Positions 44,516 through 54,131 of a stretch of 64,000 nucleotides of DNA are shown here, one piece after another. Origin of the DNA: Alphaproteobacteria bacterium (GTDB lineage Bacteria > Pseudomonadota > Alphaproteobacteria > Rhodobacterales > Rhodobacteraceae); the NCBI GenBank assembly GCA_016869835.1, contig VGDH01000001.1, positions 34,985 to 98,984 on the forward strand, read 5' to 3'. The notes beneath the pieces are model-generated. The model searched no databases. It had not been told where the DNA came from and was given only the letters and a program-made list of their open reading frames with translations. Each line of letters begins with the position of its first letter. Position 1 is the first letter of the stretch. The position numbers and the translations under genes were made by a program.

Positions 44516-45364
44516 ATGTATGATATAAAAGGCAAACCCTGCATCATCTGCGTGGCGATCACCGGCTCTTTGCCGACCAAGGAAAACAACCCGGCCGTGC
44601 CGATCACCATTGCCGAACAGGTGGACTCGACGCATGAGGCGTTCGAGGCCGGTGCCACCATCGCCCATTGCCACGTCCGCGATGATGAGGGCAAGCCGAC
44701 ATCGGACCCCGAACGCTTTGCCCGCTTGAAAGAGGGCATCGAGAAGCACTGCCCTGGTATGATCGTGCAGCTGTCCACCGGGGGCCGGTCCGGCGCGGGC
44801 CAAGCGCGCGGTGGCATGCTGCCCCTTCGCCCCGACATGGCCAGCCTCTCGGTCGGCTCCAACAACTTCCCGACCCGCGTCTATGAAAACCCGCCGGATC
44901 TGGTGGATTGGCTGGCCGCCGAGATGCTCGAATACAACGTCAAGCCCGAGGTAGAGGCGTTTGACCTGTCGCACATCCTGAAAGCCAAGGAGATGCAGAC
45001 CAAGGGCCAGCTTGCCGGCACGCCTTACGTCCAATTTGTCATGGGCGTGAAAAACGCCATGCCCGCCGACCGCGATGTGTTCGATTACTACATCCGCACC
45101 GTTGAACGGTTGTTCGGAAAAGATGCGCCGTGGTGCGCGGCGGGGATTGGGCCGAACCAGATCGTACTGAACGACTGGGCCGTGTCCTCGGGCGGACATG
45201 CGCGAACCGGGTTGGAGGACAACGTGCGGATCGACCGCGATACGCTTGCCCCCTCCAACGCGGCGCTGGTCCGGCGCGTCGTGGACCTCTGCGCCAAATT
45301 TGAACGCCCGGTTGCGAATTGGCGGCAGGCGCGGCAGATACTGGGGCTGGCCGCCCTGCAGTAA
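44516..45364 (+). CDS. BKACE family beta-keto acid cleavage enzyme
   Basis: A 282-aa DUF849/3-keto-5-aminohexanoate cleavage-type TIM barrel that condenses a beta-keto acid with acetyl-CoA, giving acetoacetate and a CoA ester. The zinc histidines are in AHCHVRDDEG and the catalytic Glu region in RTGLEDNVRID. It lies between pcaG and pcaB with no gap, so the likely substrate is 3-oxoadipate, which would give acetoacetate and succinyl-CoA and bypass PcaIJ/PcaF. Substrate is inferred from context only. Confidence 0.85.
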   Translation: MYDIKGKPCIICVAITGSLPTKENNPAVPITIAEQVDSTHEAFEAGATIAHCHVRDDEGKPTSDPERFARLKEGIEKHCPGMIVQLSTGGRSGAGQARGGMLPLRPDMASLSVGSNNFPTRVYENPPDLVDWLAAEMLEYNVKPEVEAFDLSHILKAKEMQTKGQLAGTPYVQFVMGVKNAMPADRDVFDYYIRTVERLFGKDAPWCAAGIGPNQIVLNDWAVSSGGHARTGLEDNVRIDRDTLAPSNAALVRRVVDLCAKFERPVANWRQARQILGLAALQ

Positions 45365-45373
45365 GGACACCCC

Positions 45374-46705
45374 ATGCCAGCATCGCCCGCCGACAGCCCG
45401 CTCTATGCTCGCCTTTTCGGCGATGACGAGGCCGCGCGGCTGTTTTCCGACAGCGCCGAGGTGCGGGCGATGCTGCTGGTGGAAGGCGCACTCGCCCAGG
45501 TGCAGGGGGCTTTGGGACTAATTCCGGCAGAAAGTGCCGCCTTCCTGCACCGCGCCTCGTTCGAGGTACAGATTGACCCTTCGGCTTTGGCCGCGGAAAC
45601 CGCCACCAACGGCGTGCCGGTTCCGGCGCTCGTCACCGCCTTCCGCACCGGCTGCAACGCCCCCGACCACGCCGCTTTTGCCCATTGGGGCGCGACAAGC
45701 CAGGACATCATGGACAGCGCTTTGGCCCTGCGGCTGAAACGTCTTTTGGAGCTTTGGGAAACCCGGCTAGACGCCCTCTGCGCCGCCCTCGGGACCTTGG
45801 CCGAAACTCACGCCACCCTCCCCATGGCCGCGCGCACCTATGGCCAGTTGGCCACGCCCACCAGTTTCGGCGCGGTCGTCTCGAGTTGGGGTTGGCCTTT
45901 GCTCGCCCAACGTCAGGCGCTTGAAACCATGCGCCCGGCACTTCTGCGCGTCTCACTTTCTGGAGCCGCTGGCACCCTATCGGCAATGGGTGACAAGGGG
46001 CCAGAGGTCCGGGCTGAACTGGCAAAGGCGCTGGGCCTCATCGACCCTGGCCACAGTTGGCACGCAGACCGCACCGGCATCGGCGCCTTGGCGGGCTGGA
46101 TGGCGACCGCGGCCGCCGCCCTGGGCAAGCTGGGTGAGGATCTGATTTTGCTCACCCAATCCGGCATCAGTGAAGTTGCCCTCGCGGGCGCAGGTGGCTC
46201 ATCGACCATGCCGCAAAAGCAAAACCCGGTCGGCCCCTCGGTCCTTGTCGCCCTTGCCCGGCAGGTCGCGGGCCTTGCCGGAACGCTGACAAGCGCGGGC
46301 CTACACCGCCAACAACGGGACGGAGCGGCCTGGTTCACTGAATGGCTGACCCTGCCACAAGCCTGCATCCTGACCAGCCGCGCGATGGGCCTTGCGCTTG
46401 AAGTCGTGCCGAAAATCTCACCCGACCCTGCCGCAATGGCCCGGAACCTGACCGCAGGCGGCAGCTTGATTCATGCCGAGGCGTTGAGTTTCGCGCTTGC
46501 CACTCGCATGCCGCGCCCCGAGGCGCAGGCGGCGATCAAGCGGCTCTGCCAAGAGGTCGAGACAAGCGGCGCAGACCTGACTGATCTGGCAGCGCGCGAC
46601 TACCCCGGGACGGATTGGCAGGCCGTTCTGACACAAGGCGGGTTGGGTCAGGCCCCCGCCGAGGCGCGTGCCTTCGCCGCTGCGGCGGCGCCAAAACCGG
46701 ACTGA
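45374..46705 (+). CDS. pcaB: 3-carboxy-cis,cis-muconate cycloisomerase
   Basis: Fumarase/aspartase-superfamily enzyme, 443 aa. The superfamily signature is GSSTMPQKQNPVGPS, with AHWGATSQDIMDSA and ARTYGQLATPTSFG. It converts 3-carboxymuconate to 4-carboxymuconolactone. Last gene of the pcaDCHG-BKACE-pcaB operon, nine bases after BKACE. It converges with the CoA transferase gene. Confidence 0.93.
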   Translation: MPASPADSPLYARLFGDDEAARLFSDSAEVRAMLLVEGALAQVQGALGLIPAESAAFLHRASFEVQIDPSALAAETATNGVPVPALVTAFRTGCNAPDHAAFAHWGATSQDIMDSALALRLKRLLELWETRLDALCAALGTLAETHATLPMAARTYGQLATPTSFGAVVSSWGWPLLAQRQALETMRPALLRVSLSGAAGTLSAMGDKGPEVRAELAKALGLIDPGHSWHADRTGIGALAGWMATAAAALGKLGEDLILLTQSGISEVALAGAGGSSTMPQKQNPVGPSVLVALARQVAGLAGTLTSAGLHRQQRDGAAWFTEWLTLPQACILTSRAMGLALEVVPKISPDPAAMARNLTAGGSLIHAEALSFALATRMPRPEAQAAIKRLCQEVETSGADLTDLAARDYPGTDWQAVLTQGGLGQAPAEARAFAAAAAPKPD

Positions 46706-46711
46706 ACCGAC

Positions 46712-47839
46712 TTAACCCAGCACCTCGTCCTGATGTTCGCCCAGTTTGGGAGCCGGGCGATCCAAGGCCAGGTCGGCAGCGGAAAAGGTCATTGGGCTGC
46801 GCACGCCGGGCAGACCGCCGGGGGCGATCTTCAAGCCGCGCGCCTGAACCTGGGGATCTTCGAACACCTCGGCCAGATCATTGATCGGCCCGGCGGGAAC
46901 GCCCTGATCCTCACAGGCCTGCAACAGATCGGCCTTGGCCCAGGCCCGGGTTGCGCCTGTAATGCGTGCCGTCATCTCTTGGCGGTTGGCGATGCGGTCG
47001 GCATTGGTCAGGAACTGCGGCGCGCGCGCCATGTCATCAAGACCCAGAATGGCGCAAAGCCTTTGATACTGGGCGTCATTTCCAGTTGCCAGAATGATCC
47101 AGCCATCGGCGCAGTCAAAAACCGCATAGGGCGCCAGATTGGGGTGGGCATTGCCCATCAGACCCGGCGCCTTGCCCGAGACAAGGTAGTTCATCGCCTG
47201 ATTGGCCATGATCGAGGTGGCCACATCCAGAAGCGCCATGTCGATGTGCTGACCCTTCCCCGTCACCCCGCGCTGCACCAAGGCCGCCAGAATGGCGGTG
47301 GCGGAATAAACCCCTGTGAAGATGTCTGTGACGGCGACACCCACCTTTTGTGGCTGCCCTTCGGGGGCGCCAGTCACGCTCATCAACCCGGCCATGCCCT
47401 GAATGATGAAATCATAGCCCGCGCGATGGGCATAGGGGCCGGTCTGGCCAAAGCCGGTGATCGAACAATAGACCAGACGCGGATTCACTTTTGACAGGCT
47501 GGCGTAATCCAGCCCGTATTTGGCCAGCCCACCGACCTTGAAATTCTCGATCACCACATCGGCATCGGCCACCAGACGGCGCACCGTCTCCTGCCCCTCA
47601 GCCGTGCGGAAATCGCAGGTGATACCCCGCTTGCCCCGGTTGGTGGCGTGGAAATAGGCCGCCGATTTCTCGCCGTCCCGGTCGATGAAAGGGGGCCCCC
47701 AGCGGCGGGTGTCATCACCTTCGGGGGCCTCGACCTTGATCACGTCAGCGCCGAGATCGGCCAGGGTCTGGCCCGCCCAAGGGCCTGCGAGAATACGGGC
47801 AAGCTCGACTACCTTGATGCCGGACAAGGGGGAGGTCAT
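46712..47839 (-). CDS. CaiB/BaiF family CoA transferase
   Basis: Type III (family III) acyl-CoA transferase, 375 aa. N-terminal LSGIKVVELARILAGPWAGQTLADLGADVIKVE in part, GDDTRRWGPPF, the catalytic-loop Asp region and GYDFIIQGMAGLMSVTG are typical. The substrate is unknown; its closeness to the pca operon may be chance, since it is on the other strand and adjacent to the dsbA-like gene (one base apart). Confidence 0.88.
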   Translation of the reverse strand: MTSPLSGIKVVELARILAGPWAGQTLADLGADVIKVEAPEGDDTRRWGPPFIDRDGEKSAAYFHATNRGKRGITCDFRTAEGQETVRRLVADADVVIENFKVGGLAKYGLDYASLSKVNPRLVYCSITGFGQTGPYAHRAGYDFIIQGMAGLMSVTGAPEGQPQKVGVAVTDIFTGVYSATAILAALVQRGVTGKGQHIDMALLDVATSIMANQAMNYLVSGKAPGLMGNAHPNLAPYAVFDCADGWIILATGNDAQYQRLCAILGLDDMARAPQFLTNADRIANRQEMTARITGATRAWAKADLLQACEDQGVPAGPINDLAEVFEDPQVQARGLKIAPGGLPGVRSPMTFSAADLALDRPAPKLGEHQDEVLG

Positions 47840-47840
47840 G

Positions 47841-48470
47841 TTACTTTGCCAGCTCCGCCTGGATCAGCGCCTTGAGCGCGGCATAGTCCATGTTGGAATG
47901 CTTGGTGCCGTTGATGAACAGGGTCGGTGTGCCTTCGACACCGTCGGCCTTCATGTTCTCTTCAAACCGCGCAACCATCGCCTCGGCCTTCGCCCCATCC
48001 TTAATGCAGGCATCCAGCGTGGCATCGTCCATCCCGGCGGTGCGACCGATCTTCTTGAGATTTTCCACCACGACATTCGGATCATCCGATCCGGCCCATT
48101 CCTGCTGGGTTTCAAACAGGATGTCGGTGATCCCGAAATAGCGCATGTCACCGCCGCAGCGCGCCATCATCGCGGCCCAAAGGCCGTAACGGTCAAAATA
48201 GACCTCACGAAGGGTAAATTCGACCTTGCCGGTGTCGATGTAGTCCGCCTTCAGGGGTTTGAAGGTGGTGGCGTGGAAATTGGCGCAATGCGAACAGGTG
48301 AACGAGGCGTATTCGGTGATCTTCACCGGCGCATCCGGGCTGCCAAGGGTGAAATCCTTGATCTCGACCGGCGTTTCGGGTGCCGCCTCTTGGGCAGAGG
48401 CGGCATCGCCCAGCCCCAGGGCAAGCGTCAGGGCCAGAAAACCGGATGCAAGAAGTTTGGTCATTGTCAT
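47841..48470 (-). CDS. DsbA family periplasmic thioredoxin-like protein
   Basis: A 209-aa exported protein with signal peptide (LLASGFLALTLALGLGDAASA). The thioredoxin active site is FTCSHCANFH, the cis-Pro loop is VEGTPTLF, and extra cysteines occur in MARCGGD and LDACIKD, which may form a second disulfide. It belongs to the DsbA/ScsC-like group next to mutY and dciA in many alphaproteobacteria, where smc usually follows; smc is not in this window. Confidence 0.9.
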   Translation of the reverse strand: MTMTKLLASGFLALTLALGLGDAASAQEAAPETPVEIKDFTLGSPDAPVKITEYASFTCSHCANFHATTFKPLKADYIDTGKVEFTLREVYFDRYGLWAAMMARCGGDMRYFGITDILFETQQEWAGSDDPNVVVENLKKIGRTAGMDDATLDACIKDGAKAEAMVARFEENMKADGVEGTPTLFINGTKHSNMDYAALKALIQAELAK

Positions 48471-49000
48471 GCGCCTTCCTTTGGATTGCGACGAGTTAAG
48501 ATGTTTTGCGCCATGGCTTCAAGGGCTGCACGCAAGGCAGGGTCCTTGACGGGGGCGGCGGTTTCGGCGGCCTTGGCCAGCGTCACCGGATCGGGCGGCG
48601 CGGGCGTTTTGGGCGCGGGACGGAATTCAGCCTGCCCCTCGGCAAACCCCGAGGCTGCCGTCTGGGTGATGAGGATGCGCGAGATTGCGGCATAGCCATA
48701 GGCGGCATTGACCCGTTCGCGCAGGCGGTCCTTCTGCATCTCGACCATCGGGGCCATGGCACCGGTGGTCAGAAGCGTGAGCGAGGCACCCATCCCCTCG
48801 CGCCCATACCCCACCTTCACTGGCCGGGTGCAGCGGGCAAGCTCTTCGCCCGCGATCTCGGCCCAATGCGTCAAAAGACGTGCCACCGCAAAACCACGCG
48901 ACTCTCCGACACTACGGATCTGATGTTTGAGCAGCCCACCGGTGGGTTCAAAGCCGCGCTCACGGCGGGCAGGGGGGGAAGCGCTGGGTGTGCGGGCCAT
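48467..49000 (-). CDS. DciA-like DUF721 protein
   Basis: A 177-aa protein with the DUF721 module near the N-terminus (VARLLTHWAEIAGEELARCTRPVKV in part), followed by RLRERVNAAYGYAAISRILI. DciA proteins load or interact with the replicative helicase in bacteria that lack DnaC. The C-terminal part is a Pro/Ala-rich linker with a final helix (ALRAALEAMAQNIL). It overlaps the dsbA-like gene by four bases. Confidence 0.82.
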   Translation of the reverse strand: MARTPSASPPARRERGFEPTGGLLKHQIRSVGESRGFAVARLLTHWAEIAGEELARCTRPVKVGYGREGMGASLTLLTTGAMAPMVEMQKDRLRERVNAAYGYAAISRILITQTAASGFAEGQAEFRPAPKTPAPPDPVTLAKAAETAAPVKDPALRAALEAMAQNILTRRNPKEGA

Positions 49001-49075
49001 CTGGTCCTGTCCGAAATTGCGTCTATTGTAGGGGGCAGAGCAGCGAAAGGGAACCGCAATGCTTGGGGCCAGCAG

Positions 49076-49126
49076 CCGGGGGTTTCACACCCCCGGACCC
49101 CCGTGGGGTATTTTCGCCAAGATGAA
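49076..49126. repeat. Dispersed intergenic repeat, hairpin form
   Basis: CCGGGGG-TTTCACA-CCCCCGG hairpin followed by ACCCCCGTGGGGTATTTTCGCCAAGATGAAA. It is the same TATTTT.GCCAAGATGAA unit as the copies near 3.5, 21.6 and 25.0 kb. It lies in the 193-base divergent spacer between dciA and mutY. Confidence 0.75.
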
Positions 49127-49193
49127 ACCAAATTTGAATCAAATGGTTGGCAGCTTTTGTCTAGGGTTGGGGCTGGGAAGCGGGGGGTAAATC

Positions 49194-50276
49194 TTGCGTG
49201 AGGCGGTCTGTGAGACGACCGAGGCGATGATCGGGCGCGCGCTTTTGCAATGGTATGACGCGAACGCACGCGTGATGCCTTGGCGCGTCGGTCCCTTGGA
49301 GCGGCGGCAGGGGGTTCGGCCTGATCCTTATCATGTCTGGCTGTCAGAGGTGATGTTGCAGCAGACCACGGTGGCAGCTGTGCGCGACTATTTCCGGCGC
49401 TTTGTGGCGCTTTGGCCTTCGGTTGCGGATCTGGCTGCGGCCGAGGATGCGGCCGTGATGCGGGAATGGGCCGGACTTGGCTATTACGCACGGGCACGGA
49501 ACCTTCTGGCCTGTGCGCGGGCGGTGGTGCGAGAGCATGGCGGACGGTTTCCAGATACCGTGGAGGGTTTGCTTGGATTGCCCGGGGTCGGGCCCTACAC
49601 GGCGGCGGCTGTGGCGGCGATCGCCTTTGAACGGGCGGCCGTGGTGGTGGATGGCAATGTCGAACGGGTCTGTGCGCGGCTTTTTGCGGTGGAGACCGCG
49701 CTTCCCGTGGCCAAGCCCGAGTTGGTGCAGCTGGCGGGGCAGCTGACGCCTGAGGGCCGGCCTGGCGATCATGCACAGGCAATGATGGATCTGGGGGCCA
49801 CGATCTGTAGCCCGCGCAAACCCGCCTGCGGGATCTGTCCCGTAATGGAATTCTGCAAAGGGCGCGCGGCGGGAATTGCATTTGAGCTACCACGCAAGGC
49901 GGCCAAGCCGGTCAAGCCGTTGCGCCGGGGCGTGGTCTGGGTGGCCATGCGTCCGGATGGAGCGGTCTTGCTGGAGGACCGGCCGCCCCGCGGCCTGCTG
50001 GGTGGAATGCCGGGGTTTCCGGGCGATGGCTGGGATGGGCGGGGGAGCGATGCCCCCATGGCGGCCGATTGGCAGGAGCTGGGCACGGTTCGCCACACCT
50101 TCACCCATTGCCATCTGGAATTGAACGTGCGCGCTGCTGTGACCGAGGCAAACCCGGAACGCGGGGCTTTTGTGCCGCGTGCGGCCTTTCAACCCGACGC
50201 GCTTCCGACCCTCATGCGCAAGGTCTGGCAGGTTGCGACCGCTAGCGCGGTTGAGTCGGGGCTGGGATCAGCCTAA
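49194..50276 (+). CDS. mutY: A/G-specific adenine glycosylase
   Basis: Base-excision enzyme removing adenine opposite 8-oxoguanine, 360 aa. Motifs are EVMLQQTTVAAV, the helix-hairpin-helix LPGVGPYTAAAVAAIAF, the [4Fe-4S] cluster CSPRKPACGICPVMEFC (C-x6-C-x2-C-x5-C) and a C-terminal NUDIX-like MutT domain ending in LGTVRHTFTHCHLEL. The start is TTG at 49194 after a GGGGGG run; an ATG at 49227 is the alternative. Divergent from dciA. Confidence 0.94.
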   Translation: MREAVCETTEAMIGRALLQWYDANARVMPWRVGPLERRQGVRPDPYHVWLSEVMLQQTTVAAVRDYFRRFVALWPSVADLAAAEDAAVMREWAGLGYYARARNLLACARAVVREHGGRFPDTVEGLLGLPGVGPYTAAAVAAIAFERAAVVVDGNVERVCARLFAVETALPVAKPELVQLAGQLTPEGRPGDHAQAMMDLGATICSPRKPACGICPVMEFCKGRAAGIAFELPRKAAKPVKPLRRGVVWVAMRPDGAVLLEDRPPRGLLGGMPGFPGDGWDGRGSDAPMAADWQELGTVRHTFTHCHLELNVRAAVTEANPERGAFVPRAAFQPDALPTLMRKVWQVATASAVESGLGSA

Positions 50277-50303
50277 GGTTGGGCATCTCGTCCGGAGACT
50301 GTG

Positions 50304-51422
50304 ATGACCTCGTTTGGCGCGTTTCGCAAAGCCTTGCCCTTCTGGCTTTCGTTGGGGCTGGTGCCATTGGCTGCCTTGGCCATCGGCCAGGGCGGATGGA
50401 CGGTGCTGCTGCTGCCCGCATATGCTTGGGCCCTTGTCACGGTGCTTGACCTGCTTCTGGGCCGCAACGAGGAAAATCCCGATCCGCAAACCGACGAGGC
50501 TGAGCTATTCTGGTATCGGCTGATCACCCTGGCCTGGTTTCCGGTGCAGGCGCTTTTGATCTATGGCGCAATCTGGTGGGTGGCCCAGGGCGAACGCGGC
50601 TGGGCCGAGACCATCGGCCTGATGTTCGGGGTCGGGGTGGTTTCGGGAACCATCGGCATCGTCTATGCCCATGAGCTTTTGCATCAAAGAAACCGGGTTG
50701 AACGCTGGCTGGGCGATCTCTTGCTGGCCACCGTGCTTTACAGCCATTTCCGCACCGAACATCTTTTGGTGCATCACAGCCATGTCGGCACCCCGCGCGA
50801 TGCGGTGACGGCGCGCTATAACGAGGGTTTTCACAGGTTCTTTTTGCGGGTCCTTCTCGCCTGCCCTGGGTCGGCCTGGTGAGCCGAGGCCGAGCGGCTT
50901 GCCAAGGTGGGGCGGCCGGTTTGGCATCTGTCCAACCCGTTGTGGCGCTATGCAGCCTTGCAGGGGTTGGCTGTTCTATTGGCCTATCTGGTGGGTGGCT
51001 GGTTCGGGATTGTCCTTTTCGTCCTGCAGGCGTTCTTTGCCGTCTGGCAGTTGGAACTGACCAATTACGTCGAACACTATGGGCTGTTGCGGCAGAAACT
51101 GCCCAATGGCAGGTATGAGCCCGTCCGTCCGCATCACAGCTGGAACGCACCGCAAAGGGCGTCGAACTGGCTGCTCATCAACCTGCAGCGCCATTCCGAC
51201 CACCATTACAAGCCCGACCGCCGCTTTCCTCTTTTGCAGACCTATGACGAGCACGAGGCTCCGATGCTGCCGATGGGCTATCCTGCAATGGGGGTTCTGG
51301 CGATGATCCCGCCCCTCTGGCGACGTCGGATGAACCCACGGGTTCGTGCCTGGCGGCGGCGGTTCTATCCGGAAGTGACCGATTGGCATGCCTCGGGTTC
51401 AGAAGAAAAGGCCCCGGCATGA
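50304..51422 (+). pseudogene. alkB: Alkane 1-monooxygenase (AlkB-like), interrupted by TGA
   Basis: Membrane non-heme di-iron hydroxylase of 372 codons. All histidine boxes are present: AHELLHQRNR, EHLLVHHSHVGTP and LQRHSDHHYKPDR, plus NYVEHYGLLR. A TGA at codon 193 (50880-50882) lies after GSAW and before AEAERLA; the frame is unchanged across it. The residue is commonly Arg in the family (CGA would need one change). ATG at 50304 with CCGGAG upstream. Recent nonsense mutation or base-call error. Located 28 bases after mutY. Confidence 0.82.
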
Positions 51423-51436
51423 AACCATGCCGGGGC
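51411..51436 (-). terminator. Intrinsic terminator of ccrM
   Basis: Minus strand: GCCCCGGCATG-GTTT-CATGCCGGGGC followed by CCTTTTC. A perfect 11-base stem, about 70 bases beyond the ccrM stop and overlapping the alkB stop on the other strand. Confidence 0.8.
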
Positions 51437-51503
51437 GAGTTGTGCCGCAGGCGGACCACGGCACAGGCGTAAAGCGAATTTCGGAAAATCCCGTGGCGGG
51501 CGA

Positions 51504-52719
<1,216 letters not shown>

Positions 52720-52721
<2 letters not shown>

Positions 52722-53358
52722 AATCACTTACAGAAACATCTTGATACAAGATATTGTGGACGGGCCGGAACGAACGTCTATGCCAAGGGGTCACCCCAAG
52801 ATTTAGGAGCGCCTCAAGATGCTGTTTTGTCGGGTATCCGGCGTTGATCTCCCAGCCATAGCCGGGGTGCTGTTGCGCCAAATCCACCATGATGCGGTCA
52901 CGCGTCACCTTGGCTATGATCGAGGCGGCGGCGATGGAAAGGGATCTGGCGTCACCCTTCACAATCGCCTCGGCCCGGCCAGTCAGCCCGGCGGGAATCA
53001 AATTGCCGTCGACCAGCACATGGGCAGGCGCAGTCGCAAGCCCTGCAACGGCGCGCTCCATTGCCAACTGGCTGGCCCGCAGGATATTGAGCGCGTCGAT
53101 TTCTTCCACCGTCGCATGGGCGACGGACACCTGCGCGACGGTCATGATTTCAGAGTAAAGCCGATCCCGTCTTGCAGCAGAAAGCGCCTTGCTGTCGCCC
53201 AGACCTTGCGGAATGCGTGCCGGGTCAAGGATCACCGCCGCCGCCGTTACTGGCCCTGCCAAGGGGCCCCGGCCAACCTCATCAACCCCCGCTACCGGCA
53301 GAAGCCTGCGGTCATGGGCGGCGGTTTCAAAACTGAAATCGGGGGGTATGCGGGCCAT
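52720..53358 (-). CDS. rnhB: Ribonuclease HII
   Basis: Removes ribonucleotides from DNA/RNA hybrids, 212 aa. The signature is [15 protein letters not shown] near residue 23, with downstream metal ligands in HVLVDGN and [11 protein letters not shown]. It precedes ccrM in the same orientation, with an 88-base spacer holding GANTC sites. A terminator separates it from the upstream 68-aa gene. Confidence 0.94.
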
Positions 53359-53385
53359 GACCCAGACTTAGCCAAGACCGGTGGG

Positions 53386-53430
53386 AAAAAGAAGGGGCGG
53401 GATGCGAGGGGGCTTTGCAACCCCGCCCCC
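53386..53430 (-). terminator. Intrinsic terminator after the 68-aa membrane protein gene
   Basis: Minus strand: stem GGGGCGGG ... CCCGCCCC with an inner GGGG/CCCC pairing, followed by TTCTTTTT. It lies just beyond the stop of the 68-aa ORF and upstream of rnhB. Confidence 0.7.
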
Positions 53431-53452
53431 AGACGACCGAACCTTCGGACCG

Positions 53453-53659
53453 TCAATTGCGACCGCAGGCGGCAGTGCTTGTTTCAACAGAAGTGGCGCA
53501 AACCCCGCGACCGGCCTCAACCGGGATGGAACTGGCAAGGATCAGTGTGACAGCCACGGCAAAGCCGGTGAACCCGGCCATCAGGCACGCGATCGGATCG
53601 TGATGCTGCAGACCGAAAAGGGTTCCTGCACGGGAAAGCGGGGTGCTGTGACGGTTCAT
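53453..53659 (-). CDS. Small single-span membrane protein, 68 aa
   Basis: Present in the track only as the tail of a longer ORF. The ATG at 53659 has GGAGG five bases upstream, and a terminator follows the stop, so it looks like an independent small gene. The protein MNRHSTPLSR... has a hydrophobic core (ACLMAGFTGFAVAVTLILAS) with cysteines in the C-terminal part (GVCATS, TAACGRN). I do not recognise a family; possible roles are unknown. Confidence 0.6.
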   Translation of the reverse strand: MNRHSTPLSRAGTLFGLQHHDPIACLMAGFTGFAVAVTLILASSIPVEAGRGVCATSVETSTAACGRN

Positions 53660-53840
53660 CTGTGCCTCCGTTCTGGTGCCCGACGGCATCGGGTCTTGCC
53701 CGCCAACCCTGCCCCCCGCGATGAAAGCCAAGCAATAACGGCCCATTGCTAGGCGATAACATCGGGCAAAACCCCTTTGGATATTGAATAGCCCGTGCAA
53801 GATGCGCAGGATGGCCCTGCCCTTTATGGAGTGTGCTGCT

Positions 53841-54131
53841 ATGCCGCGCCTTTTGATGCCTTTGGCCGCCGCAATGACCATGTTGACCTTGGCGGCCCTG
53901 CCCGCTGAGGCCGAATGTTATGCCGATTACAAGGCAAAGCAGGATGATCCCCTGCGCCTGCATTATGGAGTGGCGCAGGTATCGGTCTGCGACAAGGCCG
54001 CCGCCGAGGCCGAGCTCGCGCCCCGCCTTGCTGCGGCAGGCTGGGTATTGTTGAATGTTCTTGGGGTCTTTGGGCCGGAAGGTCTGGAGGAAAGGAAAGC
54101 CAGTGCCGCAGAATACTTCCTTCGCTTCTGA
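53841..54131 (+). CDS. Small exported protein of unknown function
   Basis: A 96-aa protein with a signal peptide (LLMPLAAAMTMLTLAALPAEA) and a mature part of about 70 aa with two cysteines (AECYADYKA, VSVCDKA) that may form a disulfide. The start at 53841 is preferred over the track start 19 codons upstream. Its 3' end overlaps the next gene by 29 bases, so it may be a periplasmic partner of that membrane regulator. Confidence 0.65.
   Translation: MPRLLMPLAAAMTMLTLAALPAEAECYADYKAKQDDPLRLHYGVAQVSVCDKAAAEAELAPRLAAAGWVLLNVLGVFGPEGLEERKASAAEYFLRF

Noticed and set aside
43847-45370. 507-aa minus-strand ORF across pcaG and BKACE
   Set aside because: It spans two well-supported genes antisense and begins in the intergenic palindrome. 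No recognisable domain.
50880-50882. TGA in alkB as a selenocysteine codon
   Set aside because: The AlkB family has no Sec at this position, no selenoprotein genes are in the window, and two other genes carry TAG interruptions, so a common non-recoding cause is simpler.
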